Origin: Bacillus massiliigorillae
Lineage (GTDB): Bacteria > Bacillota > Bacilli > Bacillales > DSM-1321
Reading direction: 5' to 3'
NCBI RefSeq assembly: GCF_000380245.2
Contig: NZ_HG428741.1
Span: 3,482,468 to 3,490,352, forward strand
DNA length: 7,885 nucleotides
Shown here one piece after another: positions 1-6,371 of the stretch (position 1 is its first letter; each line of letters opens with the position of its first letter). The translations under genes and the position numbers were made by a program. The notes below the pieces were generated by a model. It saw nothing but the letters and a program-made list of their open reading frames with translations. It searched no databases and was not told the origin of the DNA.

Positions 1-20
1 TTGGGCAACCTCTTGTTTTT
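1..20 (+). terminator. Right half of a terminator cut by the window start
   Basis: The bases GGCAACCTCTTG followed by five T look like the descending arm and U-tract of a Rho-independent terminator whose ascending arm lies before base 1. It would end a plus-strand gene outside the window. It might also serve the minus-strand membrane protein gene ending at 27, because the complement begins with an A-run. Only half is visible, so the pairing cannot be confirmed. Confidence 0.4.
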
Positions 21-26
21 ATATAA

Positions 27-284
27 TTATGAAGCTTTCCGCATACCTCTTAATACAAGACTTAAAAGGAATACAAAAATAACAGCACCAATAATAGCTG
101 GAATTATTGCAAATCCTCCAATATCCGGTCCAAGGTTACCTAATACTAACCCGCCTAACCAAGCTCCGATAAATCCTACGACAATATTGCCAATAATACC
201 GAATGGAACATCTTTACCAAGAATAGCTCCAGCAATCCAACCAATTATGCCACCAACAATTAATGTCCATAATAGGCTCAGCAT
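27..284 (-). CDS. GlsB/YeaQ/YmgE family small membrane protein
   Basis: This 85-residue, very hydrophobic protein belongs to the transglycosylase-associated/YeaQ-YmgE family, often annotated as a stress-response membrane protein; its biochemical role is not established. Three membrane segments are visible, at about residues 3-18, 29-50 and 57-79. They are rich in Gly and Ile, with the family-typical stretches GGIIGWIAGAILG near the N-terminus and GNIVVGFIGAWLGGLVLG in the middle, and the protein ends in a short basic tail (RGMRK). The length is normal for the family. The ATG at 284 is supported by a GGAGGT ribosome binding site (complement of 291-296) six bases upstream. The gene is divergent from the phosphate operon and appears monocistronic here. 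The family is often under general stress control in Gram-positive bacteria, but I found no convincing sigma-B promoter. A plus-strand reading frame across the same bases is its shadow. Confidence 0.9.
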   Translation of the reverse strand: MLSLLWTLIVGGIIGWIAGAILGKDVPFGIIGNIVVGFIGAWLGGLVLGNLGPDIGGFAIIPAIIGAVIFVFLLSLVLRGMRKAS

Positions 285-500
285 TACATTACCTCCATTC
301 CATTATGAAAAACGTAAAGTGAAAAGATAAATATGAAGAACTTCGTTAATATGGTTTCCACTATCATAAATAAAATACAAACTAACTTTCATTCACTTTC
401 CATTCCAAAGCAACAGCACTTCTACATCAGAAAGATTATTACTGTTTCATTACATAATTAGGCTATACCATTCATTTTTCTTCTAAATTCATACATTTTA

Positions 501-517
501 TGTAAATTATGTGTTAA
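501..517 (-). promoter_or_regulatory. PhoP-type direct repeat pair, distal
   Basis: Read on the minus strand this is TTAACA, five bases, TTTACA. Both hexamers fit the Bacillus PhoP consensus TT(A/C/T)A(C/T)A exactly, at the canonical 11-bp period. The location ahead of a phosphate transport operon makes PhoP binding plausible. The AT-richness of the region means chance cannot be excluded from sequence alone. Confidence 0.35.
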
Positions 518-542
518 TTTATTAATCATTCAAACTCTCTTT

Positions 543-559
543 TGTTAAGTTTATGTAAA
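543..559 (-). promoter_or_regulatory. PhoP-type direct repeat pair, proximal
   Basis: Read on the minus strand this is TTTACA, five bases, TTAACA, again two exact consensus hexamers with an 11-bp period. It lies 42 bp from the first pair (start to start), and about 53 bp upstream (centre) of the inferred start of the phosphate operon transcript. In Bacillus, PhoP dimers bind such pairs and four hexamers usually form a core site. Here the two pairs are separated by 25 bp, which is looser than the classical arrangement. Confidence 0.35.
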
Positions 560-567
560 TTTCTAAT

Positions 568-597
568 TTATCACTTTATTCTAAAAGAATTTATAAG
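568..597 (+). promoter_or_regulatory. Candidate sigma-A promoter of the phosphate operon
   Basis: TTATCA (568-573, 4 of 6 matches to TTGACA) and TATAAG (592-597, 5 of 6 to TATAAT) are separated by 18 bases. Transcription would start near 604, giving an 80-base leader. The weak -35 element just downstream of the PhoP-like repeats would suit an activated promoter. Other pairings are possible in such AT-rich DNA. Confidence 0.35.
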
Positions 598-685
598 TAA
601 AATTACTACGGTGAGCTAGTTTTCTAAATATATAGAAACTAATAAACTTAACTTTACGAACTTGGATAGTGGGGGTATTAACAAT

Positions 686-1306
686 ATGGTTTTTAAGTCT
701 AAACAGGATAAGTTTGCTACTCTTTTGTTTGGTATAGCAGAGAATTTAAAACAAGGTGCTGACTACTTCGCAGATTACAAGTTGCAAAATATTAGCGATT
801 TAAAAGTTTTTACTGAGAAAATGAAAGAATTTGAACACCAAGGGGATAATTACGTTCACGACGTAATTCAAGAACTAAATAAAGCATTCATTACACCTAT
901 TGAACGTGAAGACATTCTTCACCTTGCTATGAGCATGGATGATGTGATTGATGGTTTAGAACATTGCGCGGCAATGTTTGAAATGTATTCCATTACATCT
1001 GCAGATGAATATATGTTGAAATTTGTTGATGCAATCCGTAATAGCACATACGAAATTGAAAAATCCGTAAAGCTTCTAGCTTCTAAAAAATTAATGAACA
1101 TCCGTGATCATGCAATTAAAATTAAGGACTACGAGTCCATCTGTGATGGGATTCATCGTCAAAGCATTAAACACTTATTTGCTGTTGAAAAAGATCCAAT
1201 TCGTATCATTCAATATAAAGAAATTTATGAAAGTCTTGAAGATATTGCAGACTGCTGTCAAACAGTTGCCAATACACTTGAAACAATCATTATGAAGAAT
1301 GCATAA
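686..1306 (+). CDS. DUF47 family PhoU-like phosphate transport regulator
   Basis: This 206-residue soluble, helical protein belongs to the DUF47/PhoU-like family (YkaA-type in B. subtilis). Members lie beside Pit permeases and are thought to modulate them, but the mechanism is unproven. Family acidic motifs are visible: EFEHQGD (48-54), FITPIEREDI (68-77), MDDVIDGLE (84-92) and, in the second half, YESLEDIADCC (181-191). These repeat the E/D-rich helix pattern that binds metal in PhoU proteins. I chose the ATG at 686 because GGGGG at 671-675 lies 10 bases upstream as a Shine-Dalgarno. An in-frame TTG at 662 would add eight residues but falls upstream of that site and lacks its own. The length agrees with the family. 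The stop codon overlaps the ribosome binding site of pit, so the two are surely translated from one message. Confidence 0.9.
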   Translation: MVFKSKQDKFATLLFGIAENLKQGADYFADYKLQNISDLKVFTEKMKEFEHQGDNYVHDVIQELNKAFITPIEREDILHLAMSMDDVIDGLEHCAAMFEMYSITSADEYMLKFVDAIRNSTYEIEKSVKLLASKKLMNIRDHAIKIKDYESICDGIHRQSIKHLFAVEKDPIRIIQYKEIYESLEDIADCCQTVANTLETIIMKNA

Positions 1307-1321
1307 GGAGCTTAATTTACA

Positions 1322-2320
1322 ATGGATACACTACTAGTCTTAACAGTTTTAATTGTAATTGGCGCATTAGCATTCGACTTTATCAATGGCTTCCACGATA
1401 CAGCCAACGCGATTGCAACAGCTGTTTCAACAAAGGCTTTAACTCCGAGGCGAGCTATTATTTTAGCCGCAACGATGAACTTTGTAGGTGCTATGACATT
1501 TACAGGAGTTGCCAAAACAATTACAAAGGATATCGTTGACCCTTTTACGTTAGAAAATGGCTCACTCGTAATCCTTGCTGCTCTAATCGCAGGTATAGCC
1601 TGGAACTTAATCACATGGTATTACGGTATTCCTAGTTCTTCTTCCCACGCAATTATTGGAAGTATAGCTGGTGCTGCTATCGCAGCTGCTGGTATCGGCG
1701 CTTTACACTTAGAAGGCTTCTTAAAAATTCTTGAAGCTTTAATTCTATCGCCAATATTAGCATTTACTGTCGGCTTTATCGTATATAGCATTTTCAAGGT
1801 GGTATTCAAAAACAATAATCTTCCAAAAACAAATAAGCGTTTCCGATATATTCAAATTGCCACAGCGGCACTACAGTCTTACACTCACGGAACAAATGAT
1901 GCCCAGAAAGCAATGGGGATTATAACAATGGCGTTAATAGCTAATGGATACACAGATTCAACAGATATACAGCTATGGGTACAAGTATCTTGTGCGCTTG
2001 CAATGGGGCTCGGAACATCAATTGGTGGTTGGAAAATCATCAAAACAGTTGGCGGCAAAATTATGAAAATCCGTCCTGTGAATGGTGTTGCTGCAGATTT
2101 AACTGGAGCGAGTGTCATCTTCGGTGCAACAGCAATAGGATTACCTGTAAGTACAACTCATGTTATTTCTTCTTCAATTCTTGGTGTAGGTTCAGCCCAC
2201 CGTTTAAAAGGTGTTAAGTGGGGTACTGCACAACGTATGTTAATTACATGGGTTATTACTTTACCAATTTCAGCAACGATTGCTGCAATTGTTTACTATA
2301 TTTTAAATTTCTTTTTCTAA
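1322..2320 (+). CDS. pit: Low-affinity inorganic phosphate permease, PiT family
   Basis: This 332-residue integral membrane transporter of the PiT family (PF01384) imports inorganic phosphate, probably as a metal-phosphate complex with protons. The two inverted family repeats are clear. The first has FDFINGFHDTANAIATAVST (18-37) and PSSSSHAIIGS (104-114). The second has SYTHGTNDAQKAMGI (186-200) and GLPVSTTHVISSSILGVG (273-290). About ten hydrophobic segments are visible, with a hydrophilic loop near 163-176 between the halves. The length is typical of the short bacterial form without the long central loop of E. coli PitA. AAGGAG (1305-1310) overlaps the stop codon of the DUF47 gene and precedes the ATG by 11 bases, so the pair forms an operon. 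It ends at a strong terminator 3 bases after the stop. Confidence 0.96.
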   Translation: MDTLLVLTVLIVIGALAFDFINGFHDTANAIATAVSTKALTPRRAIILAATMNFVGAMTFTGVAKTITKDIVDPFTLENGSLVILAALIAGIAWNLITWYYGIPSSSSHAIIGSIAGAAIAAAGIGALHLEGFLKILEALILSPILAFTVGFIVYSIFKVVFKNNNLPKTNKRFRYIQIATAALQSYTHGTNDAQKAMGIITMALIANGYTDSTDIQLWVQVSCALAMGLGTSIGGWKIIKTVGGKIMKIRPVNGVAADLTGASVIFGATAIGLPVSTTHVISSSILGVGSAHRLKGVKWGTAQRMLITWVITLPISATIAAIVYYILNFFF

Positions 2321-2323
2321 TTC

Positions 2324-2362
2324 AAAAAGGAGTTCTTGACTATGTGTCTAGAACTCCTTTTT
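2324..2362 (+). terminator. Rho-independent terminator after pit
   Basis: A perfect 13-bp stem pairs AAAAAGGAGTTCT (2324-2336) with AGAACTCCTTTTT (2350-2362). Inside it, GAC (2338-2340) and GTC (2346-2348) can pair further around a TATGT loop. The A-run and T-run flanks make it usable in both directions, but no minus-strand gene needs it. Confidence 0.92.
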
Positions 2363-2480
2363 GTTGATATTAGATTTCAAAGTTATATTCGATTTACTGC
2401 TCACTTATTCAGTCTAGCAATCATCTCCCCTATTCAATATGGGATAAAGCAGATTTCTCAAGCCCAAGAGACTGATTATT

Positions 2481-2509
2481 ATGACATTAGCACGCAAATG
2501 TATTAAGAT
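2481..2509 (+). promoter_or_regulatory. Candidate promoter of the PucR-type regulator gene
   Basis: ATGACA (2481-2486, 5 of 6 to TTGACA) and TAAGAT (2504-2509, 4 of 6 to TATAAT) are separated by 17 bases. This would start transcription near 2516, 28 bases before the chosen ATG. If right, the ATG at 2481 is promoter DNA and not a start codon. A rival is TTGTTG (2361-2366), 17 bases, TATATT (2384-2389), just after the pit terminator. Confidence 0.3.
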
Positions 2510-2543
2510 AATTACACCAGATATGCAAAGGGGGAATAAACAT

Positions 2544-3815
2544 ATGAATAATCCGCATCCAAACAGTATTTTCAAAGGCATCCACGGTGATTTAGTCGAA
2601 TTTGCTGATAGAATTAGTCATGTTCTAGGTTGCCCCGTCACTATAGAAGATGCAAACCATAGGGTTCTAGCATATAGCATTCATGACGATCTAAGTGATC
2701 CTGTTCGTATATCAACCATTATGAATAGAAGGGTTCCTGAAAAAATCATAAATAACTTATGGAAAGAAGGGGTTATCCCCTCTCTCTTAAAAGATGATTC
2801 TCCCATTATTATCCCTTCTATGAGTGAATTGGGATTCGGGAAAAGAGCTGCGGTTTCCATTCGAAAAAATCAAGAAGTCATTGGCTTTATATGGGTTTTA
2901 GAAATAAATAAATCATTCACAGAAACGGATTTAAACTTTCTTAAACTTGCTGCTAAGGAAGGTAAAAATCAACTTCTTCAAGCATTAGCTAAGAAAAAAC
3001 GTAATCAAGAAAGCCATCAAGAATTCCTTTGGCAATTATTAACCGGACATTTTGATACCGAAGATGACATAAAATCTGTCTGTGCTGAAAATGCAATTTC
3101 ACTTCCTTCTATTTATAGCATCATTGTATTTACATTTCCGAGTACAATCGATGAAAGCATTGAACGTAATATTTCATATACAATCGGAACAACACAAAAA
3201 ATTAAAGCACCACTATACACCATTGATCAAAGACGGTTAATCATTGTCGCAAGTCCAGCTAATCAAAATGATTTTACACAGTCTCTTACAGAGTTTATCG
3301 ATTCGTTCCTTTCTCAAATGAAAGTTCGCTTTGAACTAACCAATATACACGGAGCCTGTGGTCCTATATACTCCACCTATATCCAAGCTAGTACTTGCTA
3401 CCAAGAAGCTCGCTATACTTTATCTTTACAACAAGTATTCCCAAACAAAGAAAAGCAATTAACCAATTACGCAACACTCGGCATATATCAATATGTACAA
3501 ACACTCTATCATAATAGAACGACAAACATATTTCAGCAAAATATAAAAGAACTATTTAAATATGATGAAAAGAATAGTACAAACCTTATTGAAACGCTAC
3601 AAACCTATTTAGAACATGATGCGAACCCTTACGATACAGCGTCTAAACTTCATTTACATGTGAACACCATTCATTATCGATTGAAAAGGATTAGCAGTAT
3701 AGCGAATATTAATGTAAAGGATCCACTCCAAAAAATGGCACTCTACTTAGAATTCCTTTTGCAACAATATGAAAATTACATAAAATCAAAAAAAAGTGAC
3801 ACTTTTTCATCCTGA
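2544..3815 (+). CDS. adeR: PucR/CdaR-family transcriptional regulator, probably AdeR
   Basis: This 423-residue cytoplasmic regulator of the PucR family has three parts. An N-terminal GAF-like sensory region (about 13-145) is followed by a linker rich in Lys and Gln, then a CdaR GGDEF-like middle domain (about 155-295, with GACGPIYSTYIQASTCYQEA at 270-289). The C-terminus is a PucR helix-turn-helix (348-409), with TASKLHLHVNTIHYRLKRI as turn and recognition helix. The start is ATG 2544: AAAGGGGG (2527-2534) lies nine bases upstream, whereas the in-frame ATG at 2481 has no such site and would add 21 residues. It lies two genes upstream of ald on the same strand. In B. subtilis the PucR-type protein AdeR activates ald in response to alanine, so the same job is inferred here. 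The PucR assignment is firm; the symbol rests on context. Confidence 0.88.
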   Translation: MNNPHPNSIFKGIHGDLVEFADRISHVLGCPVTIEDANHRVLAYSIHDDLSDPVRISTIMNRRVPEKIINNLWKEGVIPSLLKDDSPIIIPSMSELGFGKRAAVSIRKNQEVIGFIWVLEINKSFTETDLNFLKLAAKEGKNQLLQALAKKKRNQESHQEFLWQLLTGHFDTEDDIKSVCAENAISLPSIYSIIVFTFPSTIDESIERNISYTIGTTQKIKAPLYTIDQRRLIIVASPANQNDFTQSLTEFIDSFLSQMKVRFELTNIHGACGPIYSTYIQASTCYQEARYTLSLQQVFPNKEKQLTNYATLGIYQYVQTLYHNRTTNIFQQNIKELFKYDEKNSTNLIETLQTYLEHDANPYDTASKLHLHVNTIHYRLKRISSIANINVKDPLQKMALYLEFLLQQYENYIKSKKSDTFSS

Positions 3816-3866
3816 AATCGTACATGTATCAATGAATCTAAGATTCTAAATGCAAAGGAATTGGTG

Positions 3867-4694
3867 ATGATGGAGAATAAAGAATCGCTCGGGAAAGAAC
3901 TACAAATAGTTAAACAATGGGAGAAGGATCAAAAGGGATTATGGTTTTGGGAACGCTTAAGCCGCCTTCCCTTTAAGTTATTGGACAAACTAACTCCTGC
4001 CTTCATCCAAAACAAAATGGGTGTATTACTCGATGAAATTGGCAGTTATATTCAAAATGGTGGTCAATATTTAACACAAGAAAAGACCTTACTGAAAAAC
4101 ATACAAAAATCAAACCCGTCTTTACCTATTGAGACGATAGATGATATTAAGAATGTACCAATACAACAAATGATAACAATGAGTGAAGGTTTAAAAAACG
4201 ATAGAGCGAAAATAGCAACGGTTCAAGGAGCATCTACTGGATTCGGTGGAATTTTCACACTCGCAATCGACATCCCTGTTATCTTAGGATTATCTCTCAA
4301 AACATTACAAGAAATAGCCATCATTCATGGATATGATCCAAATGAAAAAGAAGAGCGTATTTTCATTATCAAATGTCTTCAATTTGCTTCAGCTGATATT
4401 GTTGGAAAAGAAGCTATTCTGAATGAACTCTCAACTAAACACACAAGAAATAACAAATCACAAGAAATGATTTCACAATTACAAGGTTGGCGTGAAGTAG
4501 TATACACATACCGTGATCAGTTCGGCTGGAAGAAGCTCTTCCAAATGGTTCCGGTTGCTGGAATGTTATTCGGTGCTTTTACAAATCGCTCCATGATTCA
4601 AGATATTAGCGATGCAGGCATGATGCTGTATCGAAAACGCAGAATTCTAGAAAAGCTCGAACAGGTTGAGTTACTAGAACATCCAGATAATTAA
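3867..4694 (+). CDS. EcsC family protein
   Basis: This 275-residue protein resembles the EcsC family (PF12787), named for the third gene of the B. subtilis ecs locus. No biochemical activity is established for the family. The N-terminal third is polar and rich in Lys and Trp. The centre has the family core ATVQGASTGFGGIFTLAIDI (117-136) running into a hydrophobic stretch to about 153. A second apolar Gly/Ala segment, MVPVAGMLFGAFTNRSMI (227-244), lies near the C-terminus. Both suggest membrane association. The first ATG of a tandem pair at 3867 is seven bases from AAAGGA (3854-3859); the second, at 3870, is equally possible, and a TTG at 3861 is too close to the site. The gap to the regulator is 51 bp without a clear promoter or strong terminator, so cotranscription is likely. 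A link to alanine metabolism is only contextual. Confidence 0.85.
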   Translation: MMENKESLGKELQIVKQWEKDQKGLWFWERLSRLPFKLLDKLTPAFIQNKMGVLLDEIGSYIQNGGQYLTQEKTLLKNIQKSNPSLPIETIDDIKNVPIQQMITMSEGLKNDRAKIATVQGASTGFGGIFTLAIDIPVILGLSLKTLQEIAIIHGYDPNEKEERIFIIKCLQFASADIVGKEAILNELSTKHTRNNKSQEMISQLQGWREVVYTYRDQFGWKKLFQMVPVAGMLFGAFTNRSMIQDISDAGMMLYRKRRILEKLEQVELLEHPDN

Positions 4695-4713
4695 ATACTA
4701 TATTATTTCATCT

Positions 4714-4750
4714 AGGTGGTGTTTGTAGAAATCTACAAATACCACTTTTT
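4714..4750 (+). terminator. Rho-independent terminator between the EcsC gene and ald
   Basis: GTGGTGTTTGTAGA (4716-4729) pairs with TCTACAAATACCAC (4732-4745) along 14 positions with one G-U wobble; the innermost pair must open to form a tetraloop. A further G-U and A-U pair extend the base. TTTTT follows at 4746-4750. It separates the regulator/EcsC unit from ald, so ald needs its own promoter. Confidence 0.9.
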
Positions 4751-4763
4751 ACATTTTCCAAAA

Positions 4764-4798
4764 TTCACAAATAAATTAAAGAAAATAGTGATTATACT
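4764..4798 (+). promoter_or_regulatory. ald: Candidate ald promoter, poor -35 spacing
   Basis: TATACT (4793-4798, 5 of 6 to TATAAT) is the best -10 in the 94 bp between the terminator and ald, giving a leader of about 40 bases. The best -35-like hexamer, TTCACA (4764-4769), is 23 bases away, too far for unaided sigma-A. ATTCAC (4763-4768) and GTGATT (4788-4793) form an imperfect inverted repeat in this span. This arrangement would fit a promoter that needs an activator such as AdeR, but that is inference. Confidence 0.35.
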
Positions 4799-4844
4799 TT
4801 TATTAAGAAATCTAAATATTATATTTCATGGAGGTTATAGAATC

Positions 4845-5990
4845 ATGCGTATATGTGTACCAAAGGAATTAAAAAATAATGAAAATCGTGTGGCAATAAC
4901 CCCAGCAGGCGTTATTGCTCTAGTAAAAAGCGGACATGAAGTTTGCGTAGAAAAAGGCGCTGGATTTGGAAGCGGTTTCACTAATGACGCATATTTAGCA
5001 GCTGGTGCAACTATCATCGAAGATGTAGCTGTATTATGGGAAAAAGCAAATATGATTTTAAAAGTAAAAGAACCGTTACCAAGTGAATATCAATATTTCC
5101 GACCAAACCTCATCCTTTTCACATACTTACATTTAGCGGCTGAACCATCGTTAACAAAAGCATTAAAAGATAATGGTGTGCTAGCTATCGCTTACGAAAC
5201 TGTATCTCAAGGAGGTACATTACCATTACTAACACCTATGAGTGAAGTAGCAGGTAGAATGGCTTCACAAATCGGCGCTCAATTCCTTGAAAAAATGAAT
5301 GGTGGTAAAGGTATTCTATTAAGTGGTGTTCCAGGTGTAAAACGTGGAAAAGTAACCATTATTGGCGGTGGAGTTGTTGGAACAAATGCTGCAAAAATAG
5401 CTATCGGCTTAGGAGCAGATGTAACAATAATTGACCTTAGTCCAGACCGTTTACGTCAATTAGATGATATTTTCGGTAATCAAATTACAACAGTGATCTC
5501 TTCACCATTTAATATAGCACAAGCAGTTGCAGAATCTGACCTTGTTATCGGTGCTGTTCTTATTCCAGGAGCAAAAGCTCCTAAGCTCGTAACAGAAGAA
5601 ATGGTTAAGACGATGTCCCCAGGATCAGTAGTTATCGATGTAGCAGTTGACCAAGGTGGTATTTTCGAAACAGTTGATCATATCACAACTCACGATAACC
5701 CAACGTATGTAAAACATGGTGTTGTTCATTACGCTGTTGCTAACATGCCTGGTGCTGTTCCACAAACATCAACAATTGCATTAACAAATGTTACAATTCC
5801 TTATGCAATTCAGATTGCTAATAAAGGAGCTTTAACAGCTATTCTTGCTAATCCTGCACTAGCTAAAGGAGTTAATGTTGCGAATCACCAAATTACATTT
5901 GAAGCTGTCGCTAAAGACCTAGGTTACGAATATGTACCTGTAGAAGTAGCCATTCAGCAAAATGGAACTAATTCAACGGTAAATCAATAA
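4845..5990 (+). CDS. ald: Alanine dehydrogenase
   Basis: Ald (EC 1.4.1.1) reversibly deaminates L-alanine to pyruvate, ammonium and NADH in the cytoplasm, usually as a hexamer. The 381-residue length is normal. The N-terminal substrate domain has PKELKNNENRVAITP (6-20) with Arg15, Lys75 in KVKEP and His96 in YLHL, all at the positions known to be catalytic or pyruvate-binding in this family. The NAD domain has the Rossmann motif VTIIGGGVVGTNAA (170-183), with Asp197 closing the second strand, and Asp269 in DVAVDQGG. All expected key residues are present. The start is ATG 4845, with GGAGGT (4830-4835) nine bases upstream. The frame stays open upstream to 4716, but that extension would translate the preceding terminator hairpin. 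Ald supports growth on alanine and, in Bacillus, sporulation; by consuming L-alanine it can also affect alanine-triggered germination. Confidence 0.97.
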   Translation: MRICVPKELKNNENRVAITPAGVIALVKSGHEVCVEKGAGFGSGFTNDAYLAAGATIIEDVAVLWEKANMILKVKEPLPSEYQYFRPNLILFTYLHLAAEPSLTKALKDNGVLAIAYETVSQGGTLPLLTPMSEVAGRMASQIGAQFLEKMNGGKGILLSGVPGVKRGKVTIIGGGVVGTNAAKIAIGLGADVTIIDLSPDRLRQLDDIFGNQITTVISSPFNIAQAVAESDLVIGAVLIPGAKAPKLVTEEMVKTMSPGSVVIDVAVDQGGIFETVDHITTHDNPTYVKHGVVHYAVANMPGAVPQTSTIALTNVTIPYAIQIANKGALTAILANPALAKGVNVANHQITFEAVAKDLGYEYVPVEVAIQQNGTNSTVNQ

Positions 5991-6004
5991 TAGAATAAAA
6001 TATC

Positions 6005-6053
6005 AGAGGCGTCCTAAATGAGATTTCCAATCACTTTTAGAACGCCTCTTTTT
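6005..6053 (+). terminator. ald: Rho-independent terminator after ald
   Basis: AGAGGCGT (6005-6012) pairs with ACGCCTCT (6042-6049). After one C/A mismatch, CTAAA pairs with TTTAG, and an inner GATT/AATC closes a TCC loop after two mismatches. TTTT follows at 6050-6053. The stem starts 14 bases after the ald stop. Confidence 0.92.
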
Positions 6054-6245
6054 ACGCTTTTAAAATGCTTCATACTTGTTAACATCAAATATTAAAAAAA
6101 TCCCCACGGACTAGCCCTGACTAATACCTTGTGAATTCAACCACTTCCCTCCTCCTTCCTGAATGATTATTTACATTCCCTTTTGTGCATTATAAAAAAG
6201 CAATTATTAAACGCAGCCTATATTACAGTATTTTTAATATATAAA

Positions 6246-6273
6246 ATGAATAAATATACATAATTTTATTCAT
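6246..6273. repeat. 9-bp perfect inverted repeat
   Basis: ATGAATAAA (6246-6254) and TTTATTCAT (6265-6273) are perfect inverted copies separated by 10 bases. Both arms contain the heptamer TGAATAA, which also forms both arms of the dyad at 6372-6391. No T-run or G/C-rich stem suggests a terminator, so a protein-binding site is the likelier reading. Confidence 0.5.
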
Positions 6274-6309
6274 AATTAAGATTTTACTATTTTTTCTAAA
6301 TTGTTTTAT

Positions 6310-6318
6310 TGTTATAAT
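6310..6318 (+). promoter_or_regulatory. Extended -10 promoter-like element
   Basis: TGTTATAAT is an exact TGnTATAAT extended -10 match. The -35 region (TTTTTT at 6290-6295) is poor, as extended -10 promoters tolerate. It would start transcription near 6325 and give the transporter a leader of about 150 bases. It could be a second, distal promoter. Confidence 0.4.
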
Positions 6319-6371
6319 AATCAGTATTATTACTTTGTGTAATTAAAGTGTCAAATTTTCCATTGGTATTA

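Larger units (their letters stand above)
297..685. other. AT-rich divergent intergenic region
   Basis: About 390 bases without a gene lie between the divergent membrane-protein gene and the phosphate operon. I see no credible reading frame. The stretch holds two pairs of PhoP-like hexamers (501-517 and 543-559), a weak sigma-A-like promoter (568-597) and an imperfect leader hairpin (617-641). On the minus strand, ATGAAA and TATGAT separated by 18 bases (within about 360-395) could be the promoter of the membrane-protein gene, but this is a weak match in AT-rich DNA. Confidence 0.6.
6054..6371. other. Dyad-rich AT-rich gap upstream of the peptide transporter
   Basis: No convincing gene is present. 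The first part (6112-6160) is less AT-rich. Its minus strand carries a purine-rich AAGGAGGAGGG run followed by a nine-codon frame from a TTG, too short to call. From about 6190 onward the DNA is extremely AT-rich. It holds a 9-bp inverted repeat (6246-6273), an extended -10 promoter-like element (6310-6318) and a 7-bp inverted repeat overlapping it (6315-6332). The length of the gap suggests an elaborate upstream control region for the transporter gene. Confidence 0.5.

Noticed and set aside
1..330. A 109-codon plus-strand frame with a TTG start at the window edge
   Set aside because: It lies antisense to the clear YeaQ-family gene, is Pro/Asn-rich low-complexity sequence as expected from reverse translation of a hydrophobic protein, and has no visible ribosome binding site within the window.
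445..490. Possible sigma-B promoter for the minus-strand membrane protein gene (GGTAT on the minus strand near 463)
   Set aside because: No GTTT-like -35 is found at the required 12-15 base spacing, and the element would be far from the gene start.
617..641. Imperfect hairpin TAGTTTTCTA / TAGAAACTA in the DUF47 leader
   Set aside because: It has one bulge, almost no G-C pairs and no resemblance to a riboswitch or attenuator I know, so it is probably a by-product of AT-rich sequence.
919..1101. Minus-strand 60-codon frame inside the DUF47 gene
   Set aside because: It is fully antisense to a well-supported gene, with no family resemblance. The other embedded frames, at 1104-1295, 1312-1614, 1621-1815, 1885-2118, 1975-2217, 4835-5017 and 6683-6928, fail for the same reason.
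3791..3807. Palindrome AAAAAGTG-A-CACTTTTT at the end of the PucR-type gene
   Set aside because: It is almost wholly A-T paired and inside the coding sequence, so as RNA it forms only a weak stem with no separate U-tract. It is unlikely to be an efficient terminator between the regulator and the EcsC gene.
4716..4844. N-terminal extension of alanine dehydrogenase by 43 residues
   Set aside because: The extension would translate the terminator hairpin and the promoter region, lacks homology to Ald N-termini, and the ATG at 4845 has a strong GGAGGT site and yields the standard MRICVPKE-type start.
6351..6365. CodY half-site AATTTTC between the dyads upstream of dtpT
   Set aside because: Only the left half fits the consensus. 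The right half matches at a single position, which is uninformative in DNA of this composition.
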